Assembly (NCBI GenBank): GCA_965203725.1 | Contig: CBDBDH010000001.1 | Span: 620,001-684,000 of the forward strand | Origin: WTFY01 sp965203725 | Lineage (GTDB): Bacteria > Pseudomonadota > Gammaproteobacteria > UBA4575 | Direction of reading: 5' to 3' | Length of the DNA stretch: 64,000 nt | Shown here: positions 9,451 through 17,721 of the stretch, one piece after another | How the letters are laid out: the number at the start of each line of letters is the position of its first letter | Position numbering within the stretch: the first letter of the stretch is position 1 | The notes under the pieces: model-generated | Database searches by the model: none | The model's input: the letters and a program-made list of their open reading frames with translations, nothing else | Told to the model about the DNA's origin: nothing | Position numbers and translations under genes: made by a program

Positions 9451-9621
9451 CTACGGGTGGCGGGTGCGAATGCTTGGGCTTGTGCGTTCCCGGCTATCCT
9501 CGTAACGCTGGTTCACCGCATCCAGCCTGGCGGCGCTGCGCTGGTCGCTCTTGTGGCGGCGCTGGCGCAGTTTTTCCGGTGTCTTGCCTTTCGGCATGCC
9601 TTGATGTACAGAATTCGCCAT
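9451..9621 (-). CDS. Small basic protein, unknown function
   Basis: 56 residues from ATG at 9621 to TAG at 9451. The protein begins MANSVHQGMPKGKTPEKL, is rich in Arg, Gln and Lys and has no membrane segment. The GC-rich, evenly used codons suggest a real gene rather than noise, though no strong ribosome site is visible. The charge would fit nucleic-acid binding, but no family is recognised. It sits between the two hairpin repeats that bracket the lipoprotein gene. Confidence 0.45.
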   Translation of the reverse strand: MANSVHQGMPKGKTPEKLRQRRHKSDQRSAARLDAVNQRYEDSRERTSPSIRTRHP

Positions 9622-9767
9622 GCTGGAAGTCCATCAGGCCAGCCCAGGATAACCCGCCAAAACTACCCATACGGGTTGTCGCTCATGAACCAAAGATAGC
9701 ACACTACCTTGTGGTTTACAGAGCTGTGATTGTGGTAGATACTTGAACTGCTAACGGACTCCATAGG

Positions 9768-9923
9768 CTCCCGCTGAGTCGGGTTGCCTGTCGAATACAA
9801 CAGTCTTGTACCGGAGGGACTAATTACCCCTCTTAGGCAAATAGGCAGGGACATTCTTCCTATGAAGTTGTTAGCACGACCCGGCACCCTTGCCGGTCTC
9901 CATAACAACAAAGGAGGTCTTTC
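9768..9923 (+). promoter_or_regulatory. Conserved leader, copy 1 (before lipoprotein gene)
   Basis: One of three related leaders (others at 16497-16670 and, reversed, 32804-32980). Shared blocks are AGTCGGGTT, GAATACAACAGTCTT, AATAGGCAGGGAC and CCCGGCACC followed by a GCCGG complement, ending within 60 bases of an ATG. Here the leader finishes with a strong AAAGGAGG ribosome site. Placement directly ahead of start codons suggests a structured 5' untranslated region. I could not match it to a known riboswitch class. Confidence 0.55.
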
Positions 9924-10487
9924 ATGAGATCCGTGTTCGTCTGTCTATTGTCCCTGTATGTCTTGTCCGCCTGCGGCGGTGGAGGTGGAGGCAGCGATCC
10001 TGACGCGCCATCATTCATGCCAATAATGGATGCCGATATTGACAGGACTGATGTGTTTGTTACCGAGATCTTTGCCATGCCCCTGAATAACAGCAATCCC
10101 GGTTTCACGGCCACATGGACCGGCCAGATGATGGGAGAGTGGGGTACGGACGAGTTCAGTGATGACATCATAGGCGATACGACCATTGTCTTCGATCTAG
10201 CAAACAGCCAGGTGGACATCCTGTTCGACAACATTCGCGGCAAGCGTGATTTAGCCTATGGGCGCTGGCAAATGCTCAACATCCCGGTCACCAATGGGAG
10301 CTTCGAGGAGAGACGCGGGGAAACCACCAGCGTAGCTGATGTGAACAATGGCATTTCTCCTCACAGCGTGATATCAGGCCGCTTCCGTGGCCCGAACCAT
10401 GAGGGTATCACGGGCTATCACAGATCACATACGAATGAGGGGCTCCACTCAGGGGCCGACGTGATTTTCGGAGCGCGTCGGCAGTGA
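9924..10487 (+). CDS. Lipoprotein with small TbpB-like beta-barrel end
   Basis: 187 residues. A signal peptide ends in a lipobox, LSAC, followed by a Gly-rich linker (GGGGGGSD), so the mature protein should be lipidated at Cys17. The C-terminus (SGRFRGPNHEGITGYH, then GADVIFGARRQ) resembles the closing motif of TbpB-type barrels (G-F-GPN ... FGAKR) found on surface lipoproteins that bind host or metal-carrier proteins. It has only one such lobe and is much shorter than TbpB. A strong AAAGGAGG site precedes the ATG. The ligand is unknown. Confidence 0.72.
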   Translation: MRSVFVCLLSLYVLSACGGGGGGSDPDAPSFMPIMDADIDRTDVFVTEIFAMPLNNSNPGFTATWTGQMMGEWGTDEFSDDIIGDTTIVFDLANSQVDILFDNIRGKRDLAYGRWQMLNIPVTNGSFEERRGETTSVADVNNGISPHSVISGRFRGPNHEGITGYHRSHTNEGLHSGADVIFGARRQ

Positions 10488-10610
10488 GGCACTCGCTAGG
10501 CTACTAGACCCTTGTACTCAAGATGTCGAATCAATGACCGGGATGCGATTTTGCGCACGCTATGGAGGGCCATCAGGAGTCTCCGGAATGGCCAGATCAA
10601 CTTAGCCGCT

Positions 10611-10670
10611 ACACTGCCAACAATCGTCAGTCCGGCTTTATATTTAGTTCTTTGTTATTCAGCCGGACTG
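10611..10670 (+). repeat. Hairpin repeat, copy 2 (downstream of the lipoprotein gene)
   Basis: A perfect 10-bp stem, CAGTCCGGCT (10628-10637) with AGCCGGACTG (10661-10670), with a 23-base AT-rich loop. The sequence before it (ACACTGCCAACAATCGT) matches copy 1 apart from two transitions. Together the copies form a direct repeat bracketing about 1.2 kb that holds the small basic gene, the leader and the lipoprotein gene. Confidence 0.6.
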
Positions 10671-10708
10671 GCACTTGTGCAGGGGAATCCAAAAAGACCT
10701 TTGCCTTC

Positions 10709-11203
10709 CTATCTTTCGCAAGTGTCCGCATTCACGCGCTGGTACTTGACGATGAAGCGATCCGTCAACCACGAAATCCACCTCAGGATATCATCCTCGA
10801 CATCGGCTACCTGCGCATAGTGCACATAGTCCCTCTTGAGGGTGCCAAAGTCCCACGTATCGGCCACAAAAAGGCCAGGTAGTTGTCGGTACCGGGCTTT
10901 TATGTATTTGATATTCGTGGACGAGTACACCCTCGCCCAATCCACCTGGACATACAGATAGGTGTCAGCATCGTCATCGTAGAGGCGTGCGGCCTGGAGA
11001 CGGTTGCGAATGATGCCCTCGACATTAGTTTTCATTCGCTGGCTTTCTTCACGGGATGGGCCAAACATTTCGACGATGGGCTCCATCGGGGCGCAGTGGT
11101 TCCACAACGGGAATCTGTCCAGACTCGTACTGCCTTGGGCATCCTCCGCCAGGCCGGGCACCGTGATGGCCAGCAAGACACAGGCGACCCGCACACGTCG
11201 CAT
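10709..11203 (-). CDS. Secreted hypothetical protein
   Basis: 164 residues with a signal peptide (RRVRVACVLLAITVPGLAEDAQG, cleavage probably after A-E-D-A). The mature part has two Cys (CAPMEPIVEMFG and the C-terminal TCER), suggesting a disulfide in the periplasm. The middle (ADTYLYVQVDWARVY) looks like a small alpha-beta domain. No family is recognised. It is followed on the same strand, across 76 bp, by sequence leading back to the CsrA gene, which reads in the same direction from further upstream. Confidence 0.65.
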   Translation of the reverse strand: MRRVRVACVLLAITVPGLAEDAQGSTSLDRFPLWNHCAPMEPIVEMFGPSREESQRMKTNVEGIIRNRLQAARLYDDDADTYLYVQVDWARVYSSTNIKYIKARYRQLPGLFVADTWDFGTLKRDYVHYAQVADVEDDILRWISWLTDRFIVKYQRVNADTCER

Positions 11204-11279
11204 CAGACTCGGGCCGGTTCGCCGATCACAGGGTCAGTGTTTGGAGGTTCCATCGCTGCGGATTCACGAGGACGGAGCA

Positions 11280-11459
11280 TCATCGGCGGGTGTTCCGGTC
11301 CTGCTGAATCTTGTTGTAGATTTCCTCGCGGTGCACGGGCAGGTCCCTCGGTGCGGCAATCCCCACACGGGCCTGATTGCCCTGTATGCTCAGGATGTGC
11401 ACGACGATGTCATCCCCGATCCGCAGCCGCTCTCCGGCTCTCCTGTTCAGTATCAGCAT
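11280..11459 (-). CDS. csrA: CsrA-family RNA-binding regulator, accessory copy
   Basis: 59 residues, starting MLILNRRAGERLRIGDDI. Starting at the ATG at 11459 gives normal CsrA length and an AAAGGAGAG ribosome site; the longer frame adds unlikely residues. The core motifs are present: RRAGE, IGDDIVVHIL, QGNQARVGI, and APRDLPVHREEIY with the RNA-contacting Arg. CsrA dimers bind GGA hairpins in mRNA leaders and alter translation. This accessory copy lies in an island-like region. A second, broken CsrA lies at 33087. Confidence 0.92.
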   Translation of the reverse strand: MLILNRRAGERLRIGDDIVVHILSIQGNQARVGIAAPRDLPVHREEIYNKIQQDRNTRR

Positions 11460-11769
11460 ATCCCTGACTCTCCTTTGGCCGTTGCCCAACGATCCGGCAA
11501 GCGGCCTGGTTTTACACCTTATCCCAAGGTTTTGTTTTCAAGTGATGTAAATACACTGTATGCGGTTCAGTCCCGGTTCGCTACTGAAATGTCACGGGCC
11601 ATCCCGGAATGCGATGAGCGCAACCACAATCCAGCTCACGCTTGCGCAGCCATGAAACACGAGGGGTGCAGGCTCGGTATGCACCCGGAAATCCGCTCAA
11701 AATGCTATCCCGTGTTTTGGGACTGGAGCTTTCAGTCACACGAGCATCAACAAGGAAATCATCGGGAGA

Positions 11770-12189
11770 ATAACAATAAACGTTCAATGGAGCTGGCCTG
11801 CGGGCACTTTAATCCTTTTCCTGCTTGCGCCTTTGGTCTCTGCCGAAGGCTTTTGCGACGAGTACATCAATCCGGGTTACGCCAATACCGTCGCCGGGGG
11901 CGAACGGCGGGACTGTACGGGGCCTCGTGCCGGCGATCAGCAAACCGTGGAGAAGCTGCAAAAGGAGATCACGACAGCGACTGTGCACGTCGGCAACGTC
12001 GAATCCCACAACCTGTTTGCCAACCTGTACCTCGACTTTGCCAGGAGCTGCACTTGTGTGGCACCGCAATATAAACCCTTCCAGCCACTGGATAACCCCG
12101 AGAAGGAGGGTGGGTTGCCAGATAACGTAAGAAAAGAAGCGGTTAGATATATCTGTAGAGCCCAGAGGCGGCCCGGGCCAGATTTCTAG
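11770..12189 (+). CDS. Secreted hypothetical protein, start unclear
   Basis: The frame from about 11770 to 12189 encodes a hydrophobic signal-like stretch (PAGTLILFLLAPLVSA) followed by a mature part beginning EGFCDEYINPGYAN, with five Cys in all. No ATG or GTG lies before the signal in frame; the TTG at 11833 would cut it off. An AAGGA at 11752 suggests the start lies near 11758-11776, so either a rare codon is used or there is a small indel. The protein would act in the periplasm. Bases 11460-11769, between the CsrA gene and this one, show nothing else. Function unknown. Confidence 0.5.
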   Translation: MTINVQWSWPAGTLILFLLAPLVSAEGFCDEYINPGYANTVAGGERRDCTGPRAGDQQTVEKLQKEITTATVHVGNVESHNLFANLYLDFARSCTCVAPQYKPFQPLDNPEKEGGLPDNVRKEAVRYICRAQRRPGPDF

Positions 12190-12701
12190 AGAGACTGATG
12201 GAGGAGAGTTGGTTTATTGAGATGGCTGAGAGTTTGGGCCTTGACCTGATTCCCAAGGATTATTAAGTTTGAAGGCCAGTGTGCTCATGCTCAAAGAATC
12301 ACAACATGGTAGATCCTGATAAACCCAACAAGTCATACTCTGGCTGTGGAAAGATTTCACAAGTTAGCAGCATGAGTTTTAATGCTTGTATGACAAGTAA
12401 ATTGGAAAAAAGATACTTACCTTGGAGTATCTTCTTTGCAGCAAGCATTGAAAAAAATAGTATGGTCCCCTGAGGATTAACTATCTAGAGGTAGAAAGGA
12501 CACTAACACTGCATTATTTGCTGCAAAAAATTTCGCACGAAATGATTGGGATGCAATGCACCGCTGGTGGCCAATAATGCCAAGCATCGATTGACCCAAG
12601 AATCGCCAAAATTAAGCTTCTACTCACAAGTAAGGTTGGCTTTTCTTTGATTAGAATGCCGCGACACATACGATTCATTTGATGAAACACTAGGGTTACA
12701 C
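12190..12701. other. AT-rich intergenic stretch
   Basis: No convincing gene or RNA is seen. A 22-codon frame at 12198-12266 (MEESWFIEMAESLGLDL) has no ribosome site and may be noise or a gene tail. The stretch is noticeably more AT-rich than its left flank and leads into the ankyrin gene, so it may be part of the same imported segment. Confidence 0.4.
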
Positions 12702-14237
12702 GTGGAATCAAAAGTCACCGTACTATCAGCCTGTACACTGGCTGCATTTTGGATCATGGGATGCTCCCCTGCAAAGGTCGACTGTGCAAGGTGGAACTCA
12801 ATAGAATTTTTCAGTGAAGCAACGCCTCATATGGTTAAGGGTTGCATGGACTCAGGGGCAAGCCCAAACGTCCGAGGTGAAGCTGGAATTACCCCTTTAC
12901 ATTGGGCAGCAGGAGTTAATAGTGATCCTAAAATAGTGGGCATGCTACTTGAGTCAGGAGCTGATCTAAATGCGCGGACTAAGAAAAGTAAAACAGCTAA
13001 GTTTCGACTCGCGCTGGCTAAGATTGGAGTCAGTCCAGTAATTTCCGAGTTTGACGAAAAAGCAGGTGAAACTCCTTTGCATTGGGCAACTGGGTTCAAT
13101 GAAAACCCCGAAGTGACTTCTGCACTGGTTAAGGCCGGGCCTGACCTGCACGCACGAACTTCAGAGTATGGTCTGATGCCCTTACATATGGCAGCAACGT
13201 TCAATCGCAACCCTGAGATAATCACGAAATTACTAGAAGCAGGCGCTGATTTGAAGGCATATGATAAACAAGATGCGACACCTCTTCACTTAGCGGCAGC
13301 TTTTAATGCCAATCCTGCAGTGACTAAAACATTGATTGATGCTGGAGCCGATCTGAATGCAGGGAAAAATGGTTGGACAGCCTTGCACGCTGCTGCAGAG
13401 GAAAGCAATAGTCCGGCTGTAGTTCAGGTTTTGATTGATGCAGGTGCTGATTTAGAAGCTAGACATGATAGAGGTTACGGTGGTACTGCTTTGTATAGCG
13501 CAGTGAGTGCAAATACTAATCCTGCTGTCATCAAAGTATTGATTGAAGCTGAGTCCAATGCAGGGATCTTGAGCAGGGAACGCTTAACAAATTTGCTGTT
13601 GCCTGCGACAAGGGAAAATCGCAGCCCCTCAGTGATTGAAACGCTTATAAAGGCAGGGGCAGACCCAAAGGTTCGATATGAAATTCAAGGTACGCCCTTG
13701 CACCTTGCAGTGCAGCTCAAAGGAAATCTCGCTGTCGTCAATCTGCTACTTGAAACAGGAATCGATTTGAATTCACGAAACGTCTTAGGAGAGACACCCC
13801 TTGATATTGCTGCGAGTGCTAACAATCCTGAGATTGTTAGAGCATTAATCAAGGCAGGAGCCAATCTAGACACCAGGGACAAATATGGCAGCACACCTTT
13901 ACATTCAGCCGTGAACGGAACAAATGCAAATCCCGAAATTGTCGCTGAACTAATTGAAGCTGGGGCTGACCTAAACGCACGAACTGTGTATGGCAGAACA
14001 CCGCTTCACTGGGCTGCGGGTTCTGGTCTAAGTGCTCTGGAAATCTCAATTATGAAAGCTGAGCGACGCGGTCAAATAACTGCTAACAGAGTTGCCATTA
14101 TCAAAATGCTGCTGGATGCAGGTGCAGAACCTAAGGCACGGGATGAAAATGGCGAAACACCTTGGGATGGTGCCAGAGACAACTCTTTACTAAAAGGAAC
14201 TGAAGTTTGGGGGCGTTTGAACGATGCTAGATTTTGA
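12702..14237 (+). CDS. Ankyrin-repeat lipoprotein
   Basis: 511 residues from a GTG start. A signal peptide ends in a lipobox, IMGC, at residue 21, so it is probably a membrane-anchored lipoprotein. The rest is about twelve ankyrin repeats, each with the TPLHWAA or TPLHLAA helix and a following AGADLNAR turn. A few repeats carry an inserted basic segment (residues 85-120). Ankyrin proteins mediate protein contacts. Codon use is AT-rich, unlike the core block, which suggests transfer. A Sel1-repeat gene converges on it 111 bp away; both are solenoid proteins with export signals. Confidence 0.85.
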   Translation: MESKVTVLSACTLAAFWIMGCSPAKVDCARWNSIEFFSEATPHMVKGCMDSGASPNVRGEAGITPLHWAAGVNSDPKIVGMLLESGADLNARTKKSKTAKFRLALAKIGVSPVISEFDEKAGETPLHWATGFNENPEVTSALVKAGPDLHARTSEYGLMPLHMAATFNRNPEIITKLLEAGADLKAYDKQDATPLHLAAAFNANPAVTKTLIDAGADLNAGKNGWTALHAAAEESNSPAVVQVLIDAGADLEARHDRGYGGTALYSAVSANTNPAVIKVLIEAESNAGILSRERLTNLLLPATRENRSPSVIETLIKAGADPKVRYEIQGTPLHLAVQLKGNLAVVNLLLETGIDLNSRNVLGETPLDIAASANNPEIVRALIKAGANLDTRDKYGSTPLHSAVNGTNANPEIVAELIEAGADLNARTVYGRTPLHWAAGSGLSALEISIMKAERRGQITANRVAIIKMLLDAGAEPKARDENGETPWDGARDNSLLKGTEVWGRLNDARF

Positions 14238-14348
14238 AACTTTCAGTGCGCCTTTGTAAATTGCCCTGAAGTTAAGGGCAAATAGAAGTTTTGCCTTTGC
14301 ATGATTTTTCAAACGCCCAATGCAGGGCACTGAATCTAGTAAATCTTA

Positions 14349-15866
14349 TTATTGTTGGAGGGGGTTGTAGAGTTTCCGGTATTGACTTGCCAATTTTTGC
14401 CCTTTGGATATTTCGGCATGAGTCAAAAATTCGGCAATCTTATCTTGCCATAGCTTAGCTGGCTCATAACCTTGTACATTTGCAACGCTGGCCCAAGCGT
14501 AGGCTTCTACACCATCCTGAAGGATTCCCTTGCCAAAAAAATACATGATGCCAAGCCGTACTTGTGCTCGTGCTGATCCCTGTTCTGAAGCTTTGCGATA
14601 CCAATCCACAGCCTGAACATCATCCTCAGGAACACCGTTGCCTTCATCATAGAAGCGACCAAGACGGAATTGGGATTCAGCATGACCCTGTTCTGCAGCC
14701 TTCCTGTACCAGCCCACAGCCTCTGTATAGTCTTGAGGTACCCCTATCCCTTGCTCATACATACTCCCCAGATGGTATTGCCCTCGGATTGCCCCTTGCT
14801 CAGCAGCTTTCCGATGCCAGTAGACAGCCTGGATTTCATCTTTTGGAATCCCTTGACCACTTGTGTACAGCACACCTAGATTGGTCTGCGCCCCGGTATG
14901 CTCCTGTTCGGCGGCTTTTTGATACCAGATCGCAGCCTCAGCATGATTCTGGGGCACCTTTCCTTTCCCACGGTGGTGTATAAAGCCAAGCCTGTATTGC
15001 CCCACGACCTCTCCTTGCTCAGCGGCCTTTCTATACCAGTAAGCTGCCTGAGTTTCGTCCTTGGGAGTTCCCCGACCAAATTCGTACATGATACCGAGAT
15101 TAGTTTGCGCATAAACTAAGCCTTGCTCAGCAGCTTTTTGATACCAGCGCACAGCTTCAGCATCATCTTTGGGTACTCCTTTCCCATGCTCATACATCAC
15201 ACCGAGGTTGTACTGGCCCAGGTCCGCTCCATCTTCTGCAGCCTTGCGGTACCAGTGGACTGCCATGGCATCATCTTCAGGAGTTCCTAGACCATTTTCG
15301 AACATATGGGCGAGAGACACCTGAGCATCGATATCTCCCTGTTCAGCAGCTTTATGCCACCAGTGCACGGCTTGGACATCATCCTTGGGAATTCCTTTAC
15401 TACCTTGATGAAACATGCGACCTAACATGTTTTGCGCCAAGTAATCTCCCTGCTTACCGGATTTTTTCCACCAGTGCATGGCTTGTTGGGTGTCTGTAGA
15501 TACCCCTTCACCCGTGGCATACATAACACCGATATGGTACTGCGCCCGGGCCTGCCCCTGTTCTGCAGCCTTGAGAATCCACTGAAAAGCTTGAGCATCG
15601 TTTTCAGTCACTCCTTTGCCATCACGATACATGGCACCAACCATAATCTGCGATCCAGCATGGCCCTGTTCTGCGGCCTCGTGAAACCAGCGAAAAGCTT
15701 GGACATCATCCTTAGGGTCGCATGCCCCTACGTAATAAATAGAAGCCAAGTCAGCCTGAGCCTCGATATCTCCCTGTTCAGCACTCTTTCTCAAAGCATT
15801 TAACTCGCACGTTGCATGTGCTGAACATGCAAGCAACATCAAACAAATCAGCAAGGGTTTGAGCAT
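14349..15866 (-). CDS. Secreted Sel1-like (SLR/TPR) repeat protein
   Basis: About 505 residues from the ATG at 15866, which places a signal peptide (MLKPLLICLMLLACSAHA) at the N-terminus; an upstream start would bury it. Twelve consecutive Sel1 repeats of about 36 residues follow, each of the form AEQG-x5-AQ-x2-LG-x-MY, then G-GVPKDD-x2-AV-x-WYRKA. Sel1 solenoids bind partner proteins and are common in envelope or host-interaction proteins. The ending (EISKGQKLASQYRKLY) is a helical cap. The gene converges on the ankyrin lipoprotein. Confidence 0.88.
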   Translation of the reverse strand: MLKPLLICLMLLACSAHATCELNALRKSAEQGDIEAQADLASIYYVGACDPKDDVQAFRWFHEAAEQGHAGSQIMVGAMYRDGKGVTENDAQAFQWILKAAEQGQARAQYHIGVMYATGEGVSTDTQQAMHWWKKSGKQGDYLAQNMLGRMFHQGSKGIPKDDVQAVHWWHKAAEQGDIDAQVSLAHMFENGLGTPEDDAMAVHWYRKAAEDGADLGQYNLGVMYEHGKGVPKDDAEAVRWYQKAAEQGLVYAQTNLGIMYEFGRGTPKDETQAAYWYRKAAEQGEVVGQYRLGFIHHRGKGKVPQNHAEAAIWYQKAAEQEHTGAQTNLGVLYTSGQGIPKDEIQAVYWHRKAAEQGAIRGQYHLGSMYEQGIGVPQDYTEAVGWYRKAAEQGHAESQFRLGRFYDEGNGVPEDDVQAVDWYRKASEQGSARAQVRLGIMYFFGKGILQDGVEAYAWASVANVQGYEPAKLWQDKIAEFLTHAEISKGQKLASQYRKLYNPLQQ

Positions 15867-15873
15867 GGCTGGA

Positions 15874-16185
15874 CTATAACATGCCTGCGCTACGCCAATT
15901 AGGACGTATGGCACCCTGTGTAAGGCAGTGCAGCACGCTTCTATTAAGGGTTGCCTGATGCGACGGTATGCAATCTACGTTTTGACATCGATCGTCAACG
16001 AGCTGCATGTCTCCTATCAAAGCAATTGAGTCAAGCCTTGCCAAGTTCATCAGGCCCACAATATCACTAGAGGAACAAGTTAGAAGATCGGTGGCAACGT
16101 ACAAATACGAACTATCATTTGCTGGAGCAGCGTAGACGCGGCATTCATCGCTGAAGTCCCGGAATTGCCGGGGTGTATGGCTCAT
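15874..16185 (-). CDS. Hypothetical Cys-containing protein upstream of the Sel1 gene
   Basis: 103 residues if begun at the ATG at 16185 (MSHTPRQFRDFSDECRVYAA). It contains five Cys and ends 7 bases before the Sel1 start on the same strand, which would fit an operon. No signal peptide and only a weak ribosome site are visible. The frame stays open further upstream without looking like protein. It may be a real small gene or a remnant. Confidence 0.35.
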   Translation of the reverse strand: MSHTPRQFRDFSDECRVYAAPANDSSYLYVATDLLTCSSSDIVGLMNLARLDSIALIGDMQLVDDRCQNVDCIPSHQATLNRSVLHCLTQGAIRPNWRSAGML

Positions 16186-16496
16186 GGTGATGCCTGCAGG
16201 AGGCCTTGTCCAACGCTGCGAAGCCATGGAATTGTGGCTTGATACGGTCCAGGAGCTTGGTGACCTAATCCCTGAGCCTAAAGGCCAGCGACTGATGTAT
16301 GTATGAAGACTCTTGATGCAGGGTATTTCCTGATCTGCCGTCCGGCTCCAACAAGAGTAAGCATTCTCGGATCGAGACAATCACTCTACACACGACCAGG
16401 ACAGCAGAATATAACCATCGAGTTTAAGGTATTTCAGTGATTCGGTTCTTGTTGCATTTATTTCCAGACAAGAACATCATAGTCCCCGCAACTACT

Positions 16497-16670
16497 CAGC
16501 GTAGCCCGAGTCGGGTTACTCGTGAATACAACAGTCTGTGAAAGGTATGGGTCGCTCCTGTACCTGGATGAATAAACGGGGCTATCTCTCTACGCTGAGC
16601 ATAGTTGCAAATGGCCCGGCGCCTTTGCAGCAACGGGCTCCCTTGTCACCGCATCCTCGGGGCCTGGAAC
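16497..16670 (+). promoter_or_regulatory. Conserved leader, copy 2 (before glycosyltransferase)
   Basis: Starts with a hairpin of GTAGCCCGA (16501-16509) and TCGGGTTAC (16511-16519). The shared blocks follow: GAATACAACAGTCT, GGGTCGCTCCTGTAC, GATGAATAA, CTGAGCATAGTTGCAAAT and GGCCCGGCGCCTT. It ends at the ATG of the glycosyltransferase. The same blocks in the same order occur in copies 1 and 3. Upstream of it (16186-16496) nothing else is recognised. Confidence 0.55.
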
Positions 16671-17546
16671 ATGCCAGCCAAAATAGCGGTAGGGGTTATT
16701 ACCCAGCGTAGACCGCAACAGTTCGCCGCATTGCTGGCCAAATTGGCCGAGCAAAACACGCCTGCAGGGATGGAACTGCATTTCATTTTCGTTGAGAACG
16801 ACAGTGCGATTTCAGTGCAGCCATCCGTTGACCGGTTCAAATCTGCACTGAGTTCGACAGGAGGGAATGTCCATCTGGAGCTTGAACCCGAGATCGGTAT
16901 TTCCTTTGCCCGCAATCGTGTGCTGGATATTGCAAAGCGTCTCGATATGGATTGGCTGGCCTTGGTTGACGATGACGACCTGCCCACCAACAAAGACTGG
17001 GTTTGCAGGCTTTATCAGGGATGCAAAAACCAGGGGCTGACTGCTGGCTATGGAGTCAATGTCTATCCAGACAGCCGTAAGCCGTCAAAACATAGATTGC
17101 TACATCAGGGTTCCAACGTCATTTTTGAAATGGCATTCTTAAGAAAAAACGGCATTCGCTACAACGTCCATCTGCCCGTAGGGGAAGATGTCCAGTTTGG
17201 TCTTGAGTGTATTGCAAAGGGAGCTTCGGCAAATGTGATTGCGGATGCCATCGTGCAAATTGGGGGCAGGGAGCGATTTGATGATGCCCGATTCCGTTTC
17301 AGGCGCGCGATGGATGAGGGCATGGTCAAGTACGGGCTTCATTTCAGGCATTTGCACGTCTCGAACTTCCATCCCATAAGAACTCCTGCGGGCGTCATGT
17401 TCAAGCTGCTGACAGCCGTCCTGAACCTGCTGCTTGCCGCCCTGTTTGTCCCTAAGGCAAAAATACGGGCAGCGCGCCATGCGGGAATTGTTGCCGGGGC
17501 CGTCAAAGGGTGCCTTCCCCGGTACAGGAAGGTCAGTCTTCCGTGA
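16671..17546 (+). CDS. Family 2 glycosyltransferase
   Basis: 291 residues from the ATG at 16671, which begins the typical GT-A strand (MPAKIAVGVITQRRP); the longer frame into the leader is not credible. The nucleotide-sugar site is visible as VDDDDLP near residue 99, preceded by EIGISFARNRVLD. VGEDVQFGLE near 170 matches the family's acceptor-side acidic motif. A hydrophobic segment near residues 242-262 (LLTAVLNLLLAALFV) and a basic tail suggest membrane association. It probably adds a sugar to LPS or another surface glycan, in line with the kinase and methyltransferase genes beside it. Confidence 0.88.
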   Translation: MPAKIAVGVITQRRPQQFAALLAKLAEQNTPAGMELHFIFVENDSAISVQPSVDRFKSALSSTGGNVHLELEPEIGISFARNRVLDIAKRLDMDWLALVDDDDLPTNKDWVCRLYQGCKNQGLTAGYGVNVYPDSRKPSKHRLLHQGSNVIFEMAFLRKNGIRYNVHLPVGEDVQFGLECIAKGASANVIADAIVQIGGRERFDDARFRFRRAMDEGMVKYGLHFRHLHVSNFHPIRTPAGVMFKLLTAVLNLLLAALFVPKAKIRAARHAGIVAGAVKGCLPRYRKVSLP

Positions 17547-17587
17547 TGACGCTTATGAGAGTCAGCCCTGCCATTGCAGTGAACAAC

Positions 17588-17630
17588 AGCCGCCACACCT
17601 TTCACCGAAGCGCTACCTTGGCGGCTTTTT
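17588..17630 (+). terminator. Rho-independent terminator after the glycosyltransferase
   Basis: AGCCGCCA (17588-17595) pairs with TGGCGGCT (17619-17626), followed by a T-run. It ends the rightward glycosyltransferase transcript before the convergent kinase gene. Confidence 0.7.
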
Positions 17631-17721
17631 GTCCAATTTCAGGAAATTGACCCTTTTGTGAAAGTTGAATCCACCGGAACTCCAGAAGCTCAACACATGC
17701 TGCCAGTAGGTCCTGTAGTCT

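Noticed and set aside
9341..10670. Hairpin repeats as integron attC sites
   Set aside because: The required GTTRRRY and RYYYAAC core boxes are not present at the ends.
11004..12074. A 356-codon plus-strand frame
   Set aside because: It runs across the csrA gene in antisense and a signal-peptide gene in another frame; composition is not protein-like.
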